Shown piece after piece: positions 1 through 8,784 of a DNA stretch of 55,700 nucleotides. Origin of the DNA: an uncultured Porphyromonas sp. (GTDB lineage Bacteria; Bacteroidota; Bacteroidia; Bacteroidales; Porphyromonadaceae). Made by a program: the position numbers and the translations under genes. The notes beneath the pieces are model-generated. The model saw only the letters and a program-made list of their open reading frames with translations, was not told the DNA's origin and made no database searches. Within the stretch, counting starts at the first letter, position 1, and each line of letters opens with the position of its first letter. The stretch is taken from positions 1 through 55,700 of the forward strand of contig URDQ01000004.1 of assembly GCA_900546675.1 (NCBI GenBank). The letters are read 5' to 3'.

Positions 1-49
1 AGTACCATCTCAGTAACACCTTCCCAACTGTGTACTTTTTTCAGGAAGA

Positions 50-205
50 GGACACGCCCACGTGGAGAATTTCCCTTTTCCACGTGGAGATCTGCGATTT
101 CCCACGTAGGAACCGAAAATTTCCTCCCTTGGAAAACTATTTTTCCATCCTTGGAAATTTAATTTTCCTCCCTTGGAAATTTAAGTTTCCAAGAGGGGCA
201 ACAGT
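50..205. repeat. 22-bp-phased dyad array, locus 1
   Basis: Seven short dyads have centres at 61.5, 83.5, 105.5, 127.5, 149.5, 171.5 and 193.5, an exact 22-bp step. The first three are CCACGTGG-type; the next three are TTTCC-N6-GGAAA; the last is a degenerate TTTCC/GGCAA. Symmetry and spacing are kept although the arm sequence changes completely. There is no credible gene in 1-366. The array lies upstream of the lrgAB promoter. Confidence 0.85.
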
Positions 206-269
206 TTTGGAAATCGTATGTACGACGAAATCAGTGTGATAATGCAACGACTTTTGTAGGGGCACACAT

Positions 270-318
270 CTCTAATCTCTAACTTCTAATCTCTAATCTC
301 TCACCTCTAACCTCTAAT
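270..318. repeat. Heptamer tandem repeat (7 x 7 bp)
   Basis: Seven consecutive 7-bp units of the form CTCTAAT/CTCTAAC, with single-base variants, end five bases before the -7 box of the lrgA promoter. They occupy the place where the -33 element should be. Confidence 0.9.
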
Positions 319-322
319 TCAC

Positions 323-330
323 TACCTTTG
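323..330 (+). promoter_or_regulatory. -7 box of the lrgAB promoter
   Basis: TACCTTTG matches the Bacteroidota TAnnTTTG box and lies 36 bp before the lrgA start. No TTTG is seen at the usual -33 distance because the heptamer array fills that position. Confidence 0.55.
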
Positions 331-366
331 CAGGCAAGTCTTTGAGTTAATGATGATTTTATAGAG

Positions 367-738
367 ATGAAGTCTCTCGTACAATGCTTTTGGGTGCTCT
401 TTTTCTTTGCCGTGGGTGAACTGATCGGTATGATGATCGGCCACTTTCTGCCAGGGAGTGTGATCGGGCTGATACTGCTCTTTCTAGCTCTAGAGACGAA
501 GCTGATCAAGCCTGACAAGGTGGACAGCGTCGCTAAGTTTCTCACGCTCAATATGGGTCTCTTCTTCGTACCAGCTGGTGTGGGGCTGATCACCCAAGTG
601 GATCTTATCAAGCAATATTGGGCAGCCATCGTGATCTCTATGGTAGTCAGCACGGCACTGGTTTTGGTGGTCGTGGGACGTATGCAGCACCGCTTCGAGC
701 GGCATCATAAAGAAGAAATACCTAACGACAACGCATGA
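367..738 (+). CDS. lrgA: LrgA/CidA-family membrane protein
   Basis: A 123-aa, mostly hydrophobic protein with about four membrane segments and the family stretch PGSVIGLILLFLAL near residue 31, followed by FFVPAGVGL near residue 66. LrgA/CidA proteins are holin-like inner-membrane proteins that work with LrgB in murein hydrolase control or small-metabolite export; the exact substrate here cannot be read. Its stop overlaps the lrgB start (ATGA), so the pair is probably translationally coupled. Length is normal for the family, and the start is the first ATG after the promoter. Confidence 0.9.
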   Translation: MKSLVQCFWVLFFFAVGELIGMMIGHFLPGSVIGLILLFLALETKLIKPDKVDSVAKFLTLNMGLFFVPAGVGLITQVDLIKQYWAAIVISMVVSTALVLVVVGRMQHRFERHHKEEIPNDNA

Positions 739-1448
739 TGGACCTCGTCACACTACTCCTGAGCAAGCCTGTCTACTGCTTGCCTCTCACCATAGGGATC
801 TACTTACTCAGCCTGCTCCTATACCGCAAGGTGCGGATCGGACTCTTGCACCCTCTAATCGTTACCATAGGCTTGCTCATCTTGATGCTCTACCTCTCGG
901 ACACATCGTATGAAGAGTATAAGGAGGGGAGCCAGTTGATCGACTTCCTCTTAGGACCCTCGGTCGTTTCACTAGGCTACATCCTCTACGAGCAGTCTAA
1001 GTACCTGCGTGGGCGCGTTGTCTCTATTATGGTCTCGCTCTTTGTAGGCTCTCTGATCGGCATACTCAGTGCCGTAGGGCTAGCCTATGCACTAGGCGCA
1101 GGCGACACGATTGCCTACTCGATGGAGTCCCGCTCGGTCACGACTCCTATCGCCATCGCACTCTCTGAGCAGTCGGGCGGTATTCCCGCCTTGACCGCTG
1201 TAGTGGTCGTTATATCAGGTATCATCGGGGGCGTGATAGGGCCTCCACTCTTTAAGTGGCTCCACATAGAGAACCGCATCGCTAAGGGGCTAGCACTAGG
1301 TGCTGCAGCGCATGGTGTGGGCACCTCGGTAGCCATCCAGATGGGAGCTCTAGAGGGTGCTATCGGTGGCTTGGCTATTGGTATTATGGGGGTCTTTACC
1401 TCCATACTGATACCGATCGTCCACTATGTCGCTCAGCTCTTTATTTGA
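735..1448 (+). CDS. lrgB: LrgB-family membrane protein
   Basis: A 237-aa polytopic protein with the conserved LrgB core: SVTTPIAIALSEQSGGIPAL, then a GGVIGPPLFKW segment and AAHGVGTSVAIQMG near the C-terminus. It is the partner of LrgA and probably forms the transport or channel component in the inner membrane. It overlaps lrgA by 4 bp; the next codon is also ATG, so the start could be one residue later. The last bases run into the leader of the following protease gene. Confidence 0.9.
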   Translation: MMDLVTLLLSKPVYCLPLTIGIYLLSLLLYRKVRIGLLHPLIVTIGLLILMLYLSDTSYEEYKEGSQLIDFLLGPSVVSLGYILYEQSKYLRGRVVSIMVSLFVGSLIGILSAVGLAYALGAGDTIAYSMESRSVTTPIAIALSEQSGGIPALTAVVVVISGIIGGVIGPPLFKWLHIENRIAKGLALGAAAHGVGTSVAIQMGALEGAIGGLAIGIMGVFTSILIPIVHYVAQLFI

Positions 1449-1470
1449 GATCTATGTTGTTGAAAAAGGG

Positions 1471-1478
1471 TACCTTTA
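1471..1478 (+). promoter_or_regulatory. Possible -7 box before the T9SS protease
   Basis: TACCTTTA is one base from TAnnTTTG, with a TTTG at 1444-1447 roughly at the -33 place. It argues for a protease start at 1501 or 1510 rather than the longer open frame from 1426. Confidence 0.35.
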
Positions 1479-1500
1479 CAGCATCAAAAACAGTATATCT

Positions 1501-4341
1501 ATGATTAGTATGACTCGCAAAATAGGCTTAGCAACGCTCTGCTTGCTCTGCTGTATCACCTTAGTGCAGGCGCAAATCTCCTTCGGGGGCGCACCTGTGA
1601 TGACATCTCAATCACATCGTGTGGTCGAGATCGTTCCTCCGTTCAACGCTCAGGACTTGCGCTCGGCAGAGCAATGGCATCAGGTAGATGACGGCTCACC
1701 GCTCATCGTGGGGCGCATGCTACCGCTCTCGGGAGACTTCTACCAGCAGGCAACCCATGAGGTAGTCCAGGGGCGGAGTGTCTATCACCTTGAGTTCACA
1801 GCTCCTGACGCACGAGGCCTGTCGCTTTCTTTTGAGGAGCTAGCACTGCAACCTGGCGACCGGCTCTATCTCTTTGATCCCGCTAGGAAGCAGGTTTTAG
1901 GAGCCTTCACCAGTGAAAGCAATCCCGACGGAGGAATCTTCGGGACCAACCCCATTGCGGGCAATTCGCTGGTCATACAGTACGAGCCTGCGGGAGCTTT
2001 GGCCGATATACGTCTGAAGCAACTCGGCTACTTCTTTGAGTCAGTTGCCGCTCCGCAGAACATCTCCGGCGAGGGAGCCTCAGGCGTCTGCAATGTCAAT
2101 GTCAACTGCCCTGAGGGTGCTGATATGCAGGATGTCAAGAATGGTATCGCTCAGATAGTCGTTGTACTAGATGGTAACATCGGTTTTTGTAGTGGCACCT
2201 TGGTCAATAACACCAGCGAGGATTGGCGTCCGCTCATTATGACCGCTTACCACTGTACTTTCTACAAGGACCCACTCTCTGGCAAGGTTATGAATGCGAG
2301 CGAAGAGGACTTTCGTCAGTGGGTCTTTAACTTCCACTTTGAGCGTCCCGAGTGTGCTAATAATCAGTGGATTGGTGAAAAAGCTTACTCCATCAGCGGA
2401 GCTAAGCGTCTAGCTGCTGTGCCGATGGATCACGGGAGCGACGCATTACTCGTGGAGACGCTAACGCCGATACCTGACTACTACAGAGTCTACTACAACG
2501 GCTGGGATCGCTCAGGTACCCTAGAGCCTACCGCTAAGGGGCTTCACCACCCCAGTGGCGATGTGATGAAGATTTCGACGATTACCGAGCCACTCAAAAA
2601 TGGTACTTGGTTGACAGATGACAATGCTGGTGCACGTGATGCACACTTTGCGGTGCGCTATGCCAAGACGGAGAATGGCCACTGCGTGACTGAAGGAGGG
2701 AGTTCTGGTTCGGGACTTTTTAATAATAAGGGGCTACTCATCGGAACCCTCTCTGGCGGTGCTGCTGAGTGTAATAAAGGGATCAATGCTCTAAATATGT
2801 ACGGCAAGCTGAGTGAGCACTGGACTCGATCCTCGCAAGATAACTCACAGAAACTGCAACCACTCGCCAAAATACTAGACCCTAAGGGAGATGGCACAGC
2901 GATGACCCTGTCTGGAGCTTATAAGCCTGGCGCTACGCTGATAGCTCCTGTGACGAAGCTACAAGGCGTCTATCAAGATGGTCAGGTAGCTCTATCGTGG
3001 CAACCGATGACAGCCCTGCCTACGGGCATCACTGCTGAGGTGCAGATCTTGCGCAATGGCAAGGAGCTAAAGCGTCTACCCGTTAACACGGGGTACTATA
3101 CAGATAGTCAGGCAGGTGATGAGAGCGGACTCGTGACCTACACGCTACGCTACCAATATACCATCGGAGGAGAAGCTACACAGCACTACACAGCTCCTCG
3201 TCATATTTCTTTCCTCACTTCAGACCTAGCGGGTGTCTCGCAGTTTGACCAAAAGAAGGAGGGAAGCCAAGTGACCCTCACCTGGCATAAGCCTGTCAAT
3301 CGTCAGCTGATCTCTCAGCTCACACTATCTAACGAAGGTGAAGCTCAGACAGTGGCTCCTCTAAAGTATCCAGGCTTAAATCCTGAGTACAAAGAGGTCT
3401 ACCTCGGCGTCCGCTACGATGGACATAACTTCGCCTCTCTAGGAGCGACTCGCCTAGCTGCGATGCGCTTTATCCCTGCACGCACACCTCGTATGCACAC
3501 CTACACACTCTTCGTGCGCAATGGTCAGAACATAAATGTAATCTCCGCTGGCGCAGAAAAGGATTGCTACGAAGTAATCGCAGACGATGCCACCACAACT
3601 ATAAACTACTCTGTCGGAGATAAGTTTGAGCAGAAGAAGTGGCTCTGGGTACAGGGCTTTACGCCAAAGGTGATACGGCCTGAAGAGATGCTCATCGTAG
3701 GTTATAAGCTCCAGACACGCACCGACTTCATACGAGATGTAGCTATGATTGACCCAACGCCTGCGACCGAGTGGAGCGACCGTCACAACGTCCTCTCCTT
3801 TGACACGCACTACTGGATGCCCGCAGACATTGATCGGTCCCTTCCTATTAAAGGTGGCGCCCTAGCCATCGAGTTTATGATAGATGATGCAGAGCCTGGC
3901 GCACCTATTGATGTGACTGGGACGATAGCTCGTGGCTTCCATCCAGCGCAGTGGCCCGTGGTCAAGGAGTATATCATCTATGCCGATGGCTCCGAGATAG
4001 GACGTACGCAAGACCTCAGCTACACAGTCACCAATGCCACGGGCAAGGAGTACAGCGTCAAGCCACTCTACGAGAATGGTCTGATCTCCGCTGTTGAAAC
4101 TCTGTCTACCGCACCTGATGCCGTTCGTGTTTACCCGACAATCTGCACGGATCATCTGACGATTCAGATGAATGGCGTGACAGGTAATTACCAACTCTAC
4201 ACGCTCGACGGCACTCGTCTCTCCGAAGGCGTGCTAGCGGATCGCTCCATCGACACCTCTTCGTGGGCTGTCGGCAGTTACCTCCTACAGGTGACGCTTG
4301 CCGACGGCACGACAACGCTCCACCGCATCGTCAAGCGATAG
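1501..4341 (+). CDS. T9SS-exported trypsin-like serine protease
   Basis: A 946-aa secreted protein. The signal peptide ends around VQA-Q; ATG at 1510 is an equally good start, giving MTRK. The protease domain shows a trypsin-fold triad: His251 in TAYHC, Asp314 in GSDALL and Ser402 in GGSSGSG, an arrangement like lysyl endopeptidases. A beta-sandwich region with fibronectin-III character follows (about residues 480-560). The last ~70 residues (YPTICTDHL..., ending in LHRIVKR) form a type A T9SS C-terminal sorting domain, so the protein should cross the outer membrane and be surface-attached or released. Cleavage specificity cannot be read from sequence. porQ and porV, which belong to the exporting machine, lie further along the window. 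Confidence 0.88.
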   Translation: MISMTRKIGLATLCLLCCITLVQAQISFGGAPVMTSQSHRVVEIVPPFNAQDLRSAEQWHQVDDGSPLIVGRMLPLSGDFYQQATHEVVQGRSVYHLEFTAPDARGLSLSFEELALQPGDRLYLFDPARKQVLGAFTSESNPDGGIFGTNPIAGNSLVIQYEPAGALADIRLKQLGYFFESVAAPQNISGEGASGVCNVNVNCPEGADMQDVKNGIAQIVVVLDGNIGFCSGTLVNNTSEDWRPLIMTAYHCTFYKDPLSGKVMNASEEDFRQWVFNFHFERPECANNQWIGEKAYSISGAKRLAAVPMDHGSDALLVETLTPIPDYYRVYYNGWDRSGTLEPTAKGLHHPSGDVMKISTITEPLKNGTWLTDDNAGARDAHFAVRYAKTENGHCVTEGGSSGSGLFNNKGLLIGTLSGGAAECNKGINALNMYGKLSEHWTRSSQDNSQKLQPLAKILDPKGDGTAMTLSGAYKPGATLIAPVTKLQGVYQDGQVALSWQPMTALPTGITAEVQILRNGKELKRLPVNTGYYTDSQAGDESGLVTYTLRYQYTIGGEATQHYTAPRHISFLTSDLAGVSQFDQKKEGSQVTLTWHKPVNRQLISQLTLSNEGEAQTVAPLKYPGLNPEYKEVYLGVRYDGHNFASLGATRLAAMRFIPARTPRMHTYTLFVRNGQNINVISAGAEKDCYEVIADDATTTINYSVGDKFEQKKWLWVQGFTPKVIRPEEMLIVGYKLQTRTDFIRDVAMIDPTPATEWSDRHNVLSFDTHYWMPADIDRSLPIKGGALAIEFMIDDAEPGAPIDVTGTIARGFHPAQWPVVKEYIIYADGSEIGRTQDLSYTVTNATGKEYSVKPLYENGLISAVETLSTAPDAVRVYPTICTDHLTIQMNGVTGNYQLYTLDGTRLSEGVLADRSIDTSSWAVGSYLLQVTLADGTTTLHRIVKR

Positions 4342-4369
4342 CTTCTACAGCTCCGCTATCTCAACAAGG

Positions 4370-4401
4370 CAAAGGCACTCCTCGTCAGAAGGGTGCCTTT
4401 G
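4370..4401 (+). terminator. Hairpin terminator after the protease gene
   Basis: CAAAGGCACTC pairs with GGGTGCCTTTG across a 10-nt loop with one G-U pair; a short T-rich stretch follows. Confidence 0.65.
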
Positions 4402-4447
4402 TTACTATAAAGAAGAAGCAAATGTAGCTTATTCAATATCTATTTGT

Positions 4448-4455
4448 TACCTTTG
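4448..4455 (+). promoter_or_regulatory. -7 box of the sppA promoter
   Basis: TACCTTTG fits TAnnTTTG and lies 43 bp before the sppA ATG. A TTTG at the -33 spacing is not evident. Confidence 0.5.
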
Positions 4456-4498
4456 TGGTGCTAATGCTCGCTAATGACATATTATACATAGAGACTTT

Positions 4499-6283
4499 AT
4501 GAATTCATTCTGGAAGACCTTCTTTGCAACACTACTAGCTATCGTCGTCAGTTGTGTCATCTTTGCTTCTCTAGCGGTCATCGTACTGATTAGCTTTATA
4601 GCGGCTCTGAGCGTCGGAGCAAACAACGAGACCAGACAGATCAAGGATGGCAGCATACTCAAGATTGAACTAGCACACGTATCCGACACTTATGTGTCAA
4701 ACCCTTGGTCTGATCTCGGATTGGACAAGAGCGATGGAAGTAGCGACCTGCCTCTCTCTTATGTCCTTGAGGCTATCGATGAAGCTAAAAATGACGACCG
4801 TATCAAGGGAATCTATCTCAATATGACGGATCCAGGCTGTGGCTATGCTTCGGCTGAGGCACTCAGAGGTGCTCTAGAAGAGTTCAAAGAGACGGGCAAG
4901 TTCATCGTATCATACTCAGACTTCTACTCGCTCAAGGGGTATTACCTTGCCTCTGTCGCCGACCAACTCTATGTCAATAAGGAGGGTTCTATAGCTTTCG
5001 ATGGCTTGGCTGGCGGGGCTGTCTTCTTCAAGGACTTGCTAGACAAGATCGGTGTGGAGATGATGGTCTTTAAGGTGGGGACCTTCAAGAGTGCTGTCGA
5101 GCCCTATATACTCAATAGTATGAGCGAGGCAAATCGTACCCAGATCACCTCTTACCTTGGCGATATATGGGGACGCATCTTAGGCGAGGTGGGTTCTAGT
5201 CGCAACCTAGACAATGCTCGCCTACAGTCTCTAGCAGATAGTATGCAGTCTGTACAGACTACAGACTCTTACCTAGCTAATGGACTCATCGATGGAGCAC
5301 TTTATCAAGATCAAGCTCTAGAGGCTCTCTGCTCACTCGTGGGGGTAGATGAGAAGGACGATCTACGCTTCGTATCTCTGCGTGATGTGTATGCTACACG
5401 AGGCGCCACCCGTAAGGGAGGAGCTAATGTGGGCGTCCTCTTTGCTGAGGGCGAGATCAATGTTGAGGTGGCAGACTCTCCTCTAAATGCGAAAAAGGTG
5501 GTCTCCGATCGACTCGCTGACCGTATCCTCGAGATGGGCGAAGATGACGACTACGACGCACTTGTAGTACGTGTCAATTCACCTGGAGGTAGTAGCTATA
5601 TCTCTGAGCAGCTTTGGTACGCAGTCCATAAGGCTAGCCAAAACAAGCCAGTCGTCATCTCTATGGGAGACTACGCAGCTTCGGGCGGTTACTATATGTC
5701 TTCGGGCGCTAGCTACATCTTTGCCGAGCCCTCGACGATAACGGGGTCTATCGGTATCTTTGGCGTTGTGCCTAATGCGACCAAACTGGCCAACAAGGTC
5801 GGCGTACACCAAGATGTGGTCAAAACAGCACAATATGCTGACCTAGGTGCTCTTGATCGTCCCTGGACAGAGGAGGAGCGTGCGCTCTTCCAGCAATATG
5901 TCAATCGTGGCTACGAGCTCTTCCTCAAGCGTGTCTCCGAAGGTCGTGGTATGACAAGAGATCAGGTCGACTCTATCGCTCAGGGACGCGTATGGACTGG
6001 TGCTCAAGCTCTAGAACTAGGTCTCGTCGATGAGCTAGGAGGTCTACAAGATGCCGTCGCTTATGCAGCTGCTCAGGCTGGATATGACAGCTATTATGTG
6101 ACTTACACAAGACGTGAGGTCAATGTACTACAAGAACTCCTCAGCACATCGACACAGACTGTACGTATGAAGCTGATGACTTCGTGGTTTACCGAAGACG
6201 AGATCCGCTACATCGATCAGATGCGTGAGCTACGTGCTATGTCAGGTCTTCAAGCTCGTCTACCACTGGTAGTAGATCTCTAG
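4499..6283 (+). CDS. sppA: Signal peptide peptidase SppA, 67K type
   Basis: A 594-aa inner-membrane serine protease with two tandem S49 domains and one N-terminal membrane helix (about residues 10-36). The catalytic dyad is visible: Lys197 in GTFKSAVEPY of the first domain and Ser395 in YAASGGYYMS of the second, matching the Lys/Ser pair of the long SppA form. It degrades signal peptides left in the membrane after export. It heads a run with lpxK and thiL, separated from lpxK by only 47 bp. Confidence 0.93.
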   Translation: MNSFWKTFFATLLAIVVSCVIFASLAVIVLISFIAALSVGANNETRQIKDGSILKIELAHVSDTYVSNPWSDLGLDKSDGSSDLPLSYVLEAIDEAKNDDRIKGIYLNMTDPGCGYASAEALRGALEEFKETGKFIVSYSDFYSLKGYYLASVADQLYVNKEGSIAFDGLAGGAVFFKDLLDKIGVEMMVFKVGTFKSAVEPYILNSMSEANRTQITSYLGDIWGRILGEVGSSRNLDNARLQSLADSMQSVQTTDSYLANGLIDGALYQDQALEALCSLVGVDEKDDLRFVSLRDVYATRGATRKGGANVGVLFAEGEINVEVADSPLNAKKVVSDRLADRILEMGEDDDYDALVVRVNSPGGSSYISEQLWYAVHKASQNKPVVISMGDYAASGGYYMSSGASYIFAEPSTITGSIGIFGVVPNATKLANKVGVHQDVVKTAQYADLGALDRPWTEEERALFQQYVNRGYELFLKRVSEGRGMTRDQVDSIAQGRVWTGAQALELGLVDELGGLQDAVAYAAAQAGYDSYYVTYTRREVNVLQELLSTSTQTVRMKLMTSWFTEDEIRYIDQMRELRAMSGLQARLPLVVDL

Positions 6284-6330
6284 TCTCTCAGAGCAATACG
6301 GACCACCCACCCTCTCGACTCTCACTCAGT

Positions 6331-7464
6331 ATGGATCAGACACCCAAGATCAATAGATGGCTATTACCGCTCTCTGGTATTTATGGAGCGGGTGTGTCGC
6401 TACGCAATAGCCTTTATAATATGGGTCGTCTGAAGAGTCACACCTTCCCCATACCCATCATCTGTGTCGGCAACCTAGCCGTAGGAGGTACAGGCAAGAC
6501 CCCGATGATAGAGCATCTCATACGGATGCTTATGGGCGACCTGCGGATTGCTATCGTCTCGCGTGGATATAAGCGCAAGTCTTTTGGGCTTAAGGTTGCC
6601 GAGCTAGGCGATAGTGCCAGTCGCATCGGTGACGAGCCAGCACAGCTCCTACGTAAGTTTGGCGACAAGATACAGATCGTTGTAGATGGCAATAGGGTGC
6701 GAGCGATCAATCACCTAGTCAATCAGCCCTATTCGCAGCGTCCCGACGTGATTCTGATGGACGATGGCTTCCAGCATCGCTCCGTGCAGCCCTCGCTCTC
6801 GATACTTCTGTCTAGTTATAACAGACTTATGACAGATGACGTGCTACTCCCTGCTGGTCGCCTGCGTGAGCCAGCCCGTGGGCGCTATCGTGCCGATGTG
6901 GTGGTCGTGACCAAGTGTCCTACCCTACTCAAGCCGATCGACTGCACCTTTACGGAGCGAAGGTTAGATCTCTATCCGCATCAGAAGCTCTTCTTTAGTG
7001 AAGTAAAGTACGACACCCCCGTTCCCATCTTTCAGAGAGATGCGGAGCCCACTAAGATAGACACCAATGCCGTTGTCATCGCTATATCTGGGATCTCACA
7101 CCCAGAGGAGTTCTTTGCTTACGTAGAGCGAGGCTTCTCACGTGTGGTGACACTACCCTACGGAGACCATCACCACTACTCCAGGCGCAATGTCACCACG
7201 TGGGAAAACATCTTGACCGACTACCTCGTGCGTGGCTCAGAGGTCGTCTTCCTCTGTACCGACAAGGACGCTGTCAAGATCTTCGAGCTAGAGTCGTATA
7301 TGAGTCGTGAGCTACGTGAGCGATTTCTCCGACTACCTATACAGGTTCGCTTCAGGTCTCACGGAGAGGAAGATCTGCGGGAGTTAGTCTTGGGGCATAT
7401 AGCTCAGTTCACATCAGAGCAAGCTCAAAAAGAGGAGCAAGAGGGGAACGAGGAAAAGGAATAA
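6331..7464 (+). CDS. lpxK: Tetraacyldisaccharide 4'-kinase LpxK
   Basis: A 377-aa kinase that phosphorylates the 4' position of the lipid A disaccharide precursor at the inner membrane. A P-loop VGNLAVGGTGKTP is at residues 46-58, followed by the LpxK signatures VSRGYKRKSFG, GDEPAQLL and MDDGFQHR and the GRLREP motif. Length is slightly above the usual ~330-350 aa because of a charged, Glu-rich tail. It sits between sppA and thiL with a 3-bp gap to thiL, so they are probably one operon. Confidence 0.95.
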   Translation: MDQTPKINRWLLPLSGIYGAGVSLRNSLYNMGRLKSHTFPIPIICVGNLAVGGTGKTPMIEHLIRMLMGDLRIAIVSRGYKRKSFGLKVAELGDSASRIGDEPAQLLRKFGDKIQIVVDGNRVRAINHLVNQPYSQRPDVILMDDGFQHRSVQPSLSILLSSYNRLMTDDVLLPAGRLREPARGRYRADVVVVTKCPTLLKPIDCTFTERRLDLYPHQKLFFSEVKYDTPVPIFQRDAEPTKIDTNAVVIAISGISHPEEFFAYVERGFSRVVTLPYGDHHHYSRRNVTTWENILTDYLVRGSEVVFLCTDKDAVKIFELESYMSRELRERFLRLPIQVRFRSHGEEDLRELVLGHIAQFTSEQAQKEEQEGNEEKE

Positions 7465-7467
7465 TCT

Positions 7468-8502
7468 ATGAATACACCGATCTCTGACTTGGGAGAGTTT
7501 GGACTAATCCGAAAGCTCACCGAGCAGTTTGCCATTACATCACCCAGCCGTGTCCGTATGGCTGTGGGAGACGACGCAGCTATCTTACAGATGCAGCCTG
7601 ACGAAGAGCTATTGGTCACAACCGATATGCTCCTCGAGGGGATACACTTTGATATGACCTATATGCCACTCAAGCATCTAGGCTACAAAGCGGTCGTGGT
7701 CAACGTCTCCGACATCTGCGCCATGAACGGCATTCCCCAGCAGATCACCGTCTCTCTAGGCATCTCAGCTAAGTACACCACCGAGATGCTCGAAGAGCTC
7801 TATAAAGGTATCGAGCTAGCCTGCCAGCACTACCAAGTCGACCTAGTCGGTGGAGACACTTGCGCCTCACGCAACGGACTCGCCATCAGTATCACATGCC
7901 TAGGCTCCGTGCCTAAGGGAGAGGCTGTCCTACGCTCTGGCGCTCAGCCCAACGACCTCATCTGTGTGACGGGCAATCTAGGTGCAGCCTATATGGGCTT
8001 CCAATTGTTAGAGCGTGAGCAGCGCACCTTCCTCAGCGCACCGACAGAGGAGTTCGAGCCACACTTCGAGGGGTACGAATACCTCATCGAGCGTCAGCTT
8101 ATGCCGTCAGCACAGCGCTGGTTGCGCGACAAGCTAGCCGAGCAAGGAGTCACACCGACAGCGATGATCGACATCAGCGACGGTCTAAGCTCCGAGTTGC
8201 TCCACATAGCGGAGCGATCACAGGTAGGTGTGCGGGTCTATGAGGATCGGCTACCTCTCGATCGTGAGACGATAGCTCTCTGCGAAGAGATGAATATGTC
8301 ACCCATCACGGCAGCTTTCAATGGTGGGGAGGACTACGAGCTCCTCTTCACCGTGCCACTGGCACAGGTCGGTCAAGTATCGGCCATCGAGGGGGTCTCT
8401 ATCATAGGGCATGCCACAGAGCTCTCTGAGGGTCGTCGCTGGGTATCGACCGATCGTGCCGAGCACGAACTCAAAGCTCAGGGCTGGAACGCCTTCGACT
8501 AG
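7468..8502 (+). CDS. thiL: Thiamine-monophosphate kinase ThiL
   Basis: A 344-aa AIR-synthase-fold kinase making thiamine diphosphate from thiamine monophosphate with ATP. The family motifs are in order: GDDAAIL, TTDMLLEGIHFD, NVSDICAMNGIPQ, GGDTCAS, TGNLGAAYMG, DISDGLSSEL and GGEDYELLFT. The 3-bp gap to lpxK suggests co-transcription. The sequence is intact with no key motif missing. Confidence 0.95.
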   Translation: MNTPISDLGEFGLIRKLTEQFAITSPSRVRMAVGDDAAILQMQPDEELLVTTDMLLEGIHFDMTYMPLKHLGYKAVVVNVSDICAMNGIPQQITVSLGISAKYTTEMLEELYKGIELACQHYQVDLVGGDTCASRNGLAISITCLGSVPKGEAVLRSGAQPNDLICVTGNLGAAYMGFQLLEREQRTFLSAPTEEFEPHFEGYEYLIERQLMPSAQRWLRDKLAEQGVTPTAMIDISDGLSSELLHIAERSQVGVRVYEDRLPLDRETIALCEEMNMSPITAAFNGGEDYELLFTVPLAQVGQVSAIEGVSIIGHATELSEGRRWVSTDRAEHELKAQGWNAFD

Positions 8503-8538
8503 CTTCTAGCCCCTCCCCCCACACCCATCTCAAGTCAT

Positions 8539-8729
8539 AAGCTTGTTCTAAAGCTCACACAGAGGGGAGTATCTATCTTACTTTGTATAAAGTGTCTTAC
8601 TCTACCGACCGACAAACGATTGACATCTACGTGGAGGACAACTTCGGACAAGTCCAGCAACGAACTTTCAACTTCAACAATGAAAGGGAAGATAAACCAA
8701 AATCATCAATAGAAATTCAGCCAACTTAG
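8539..8729 (+). pseudogene. Possible 3' remnant of an unidentified gene
   Basis: An open frame without any ATG runs from after a TAA near 8536 to TAG at 8727. Its predicted peptide looks protein-like (...STDRQTIDIYVEDNFGQVQQ...) with alternating hydrophobic and charged residues. It has no start codon and runs into the IS remnant, so it may be the stump of a gene cut by insertion or deletion. I do not recognise the family, and chance coding potential is possible. Confidence 0.25.
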
Positions 8730-8784
8730 GAAGAAGTGTAATCTTCTTTTTTGCGACTTTCTTTTGCTTCTTTGCTTTGGTCGA

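Noticed and set aside
30..239. 69-aa open frame at the left edge
   Set aside because: It runs through the 22-bp-phased dyad array; its peptide merely translates the repeat and has no protein-like pattern.
279..653. 124-aa minus-strand frame over lrgA
   Set aside because: It is antisense to a well-supported gene, and its end translates the heptamer repeat.
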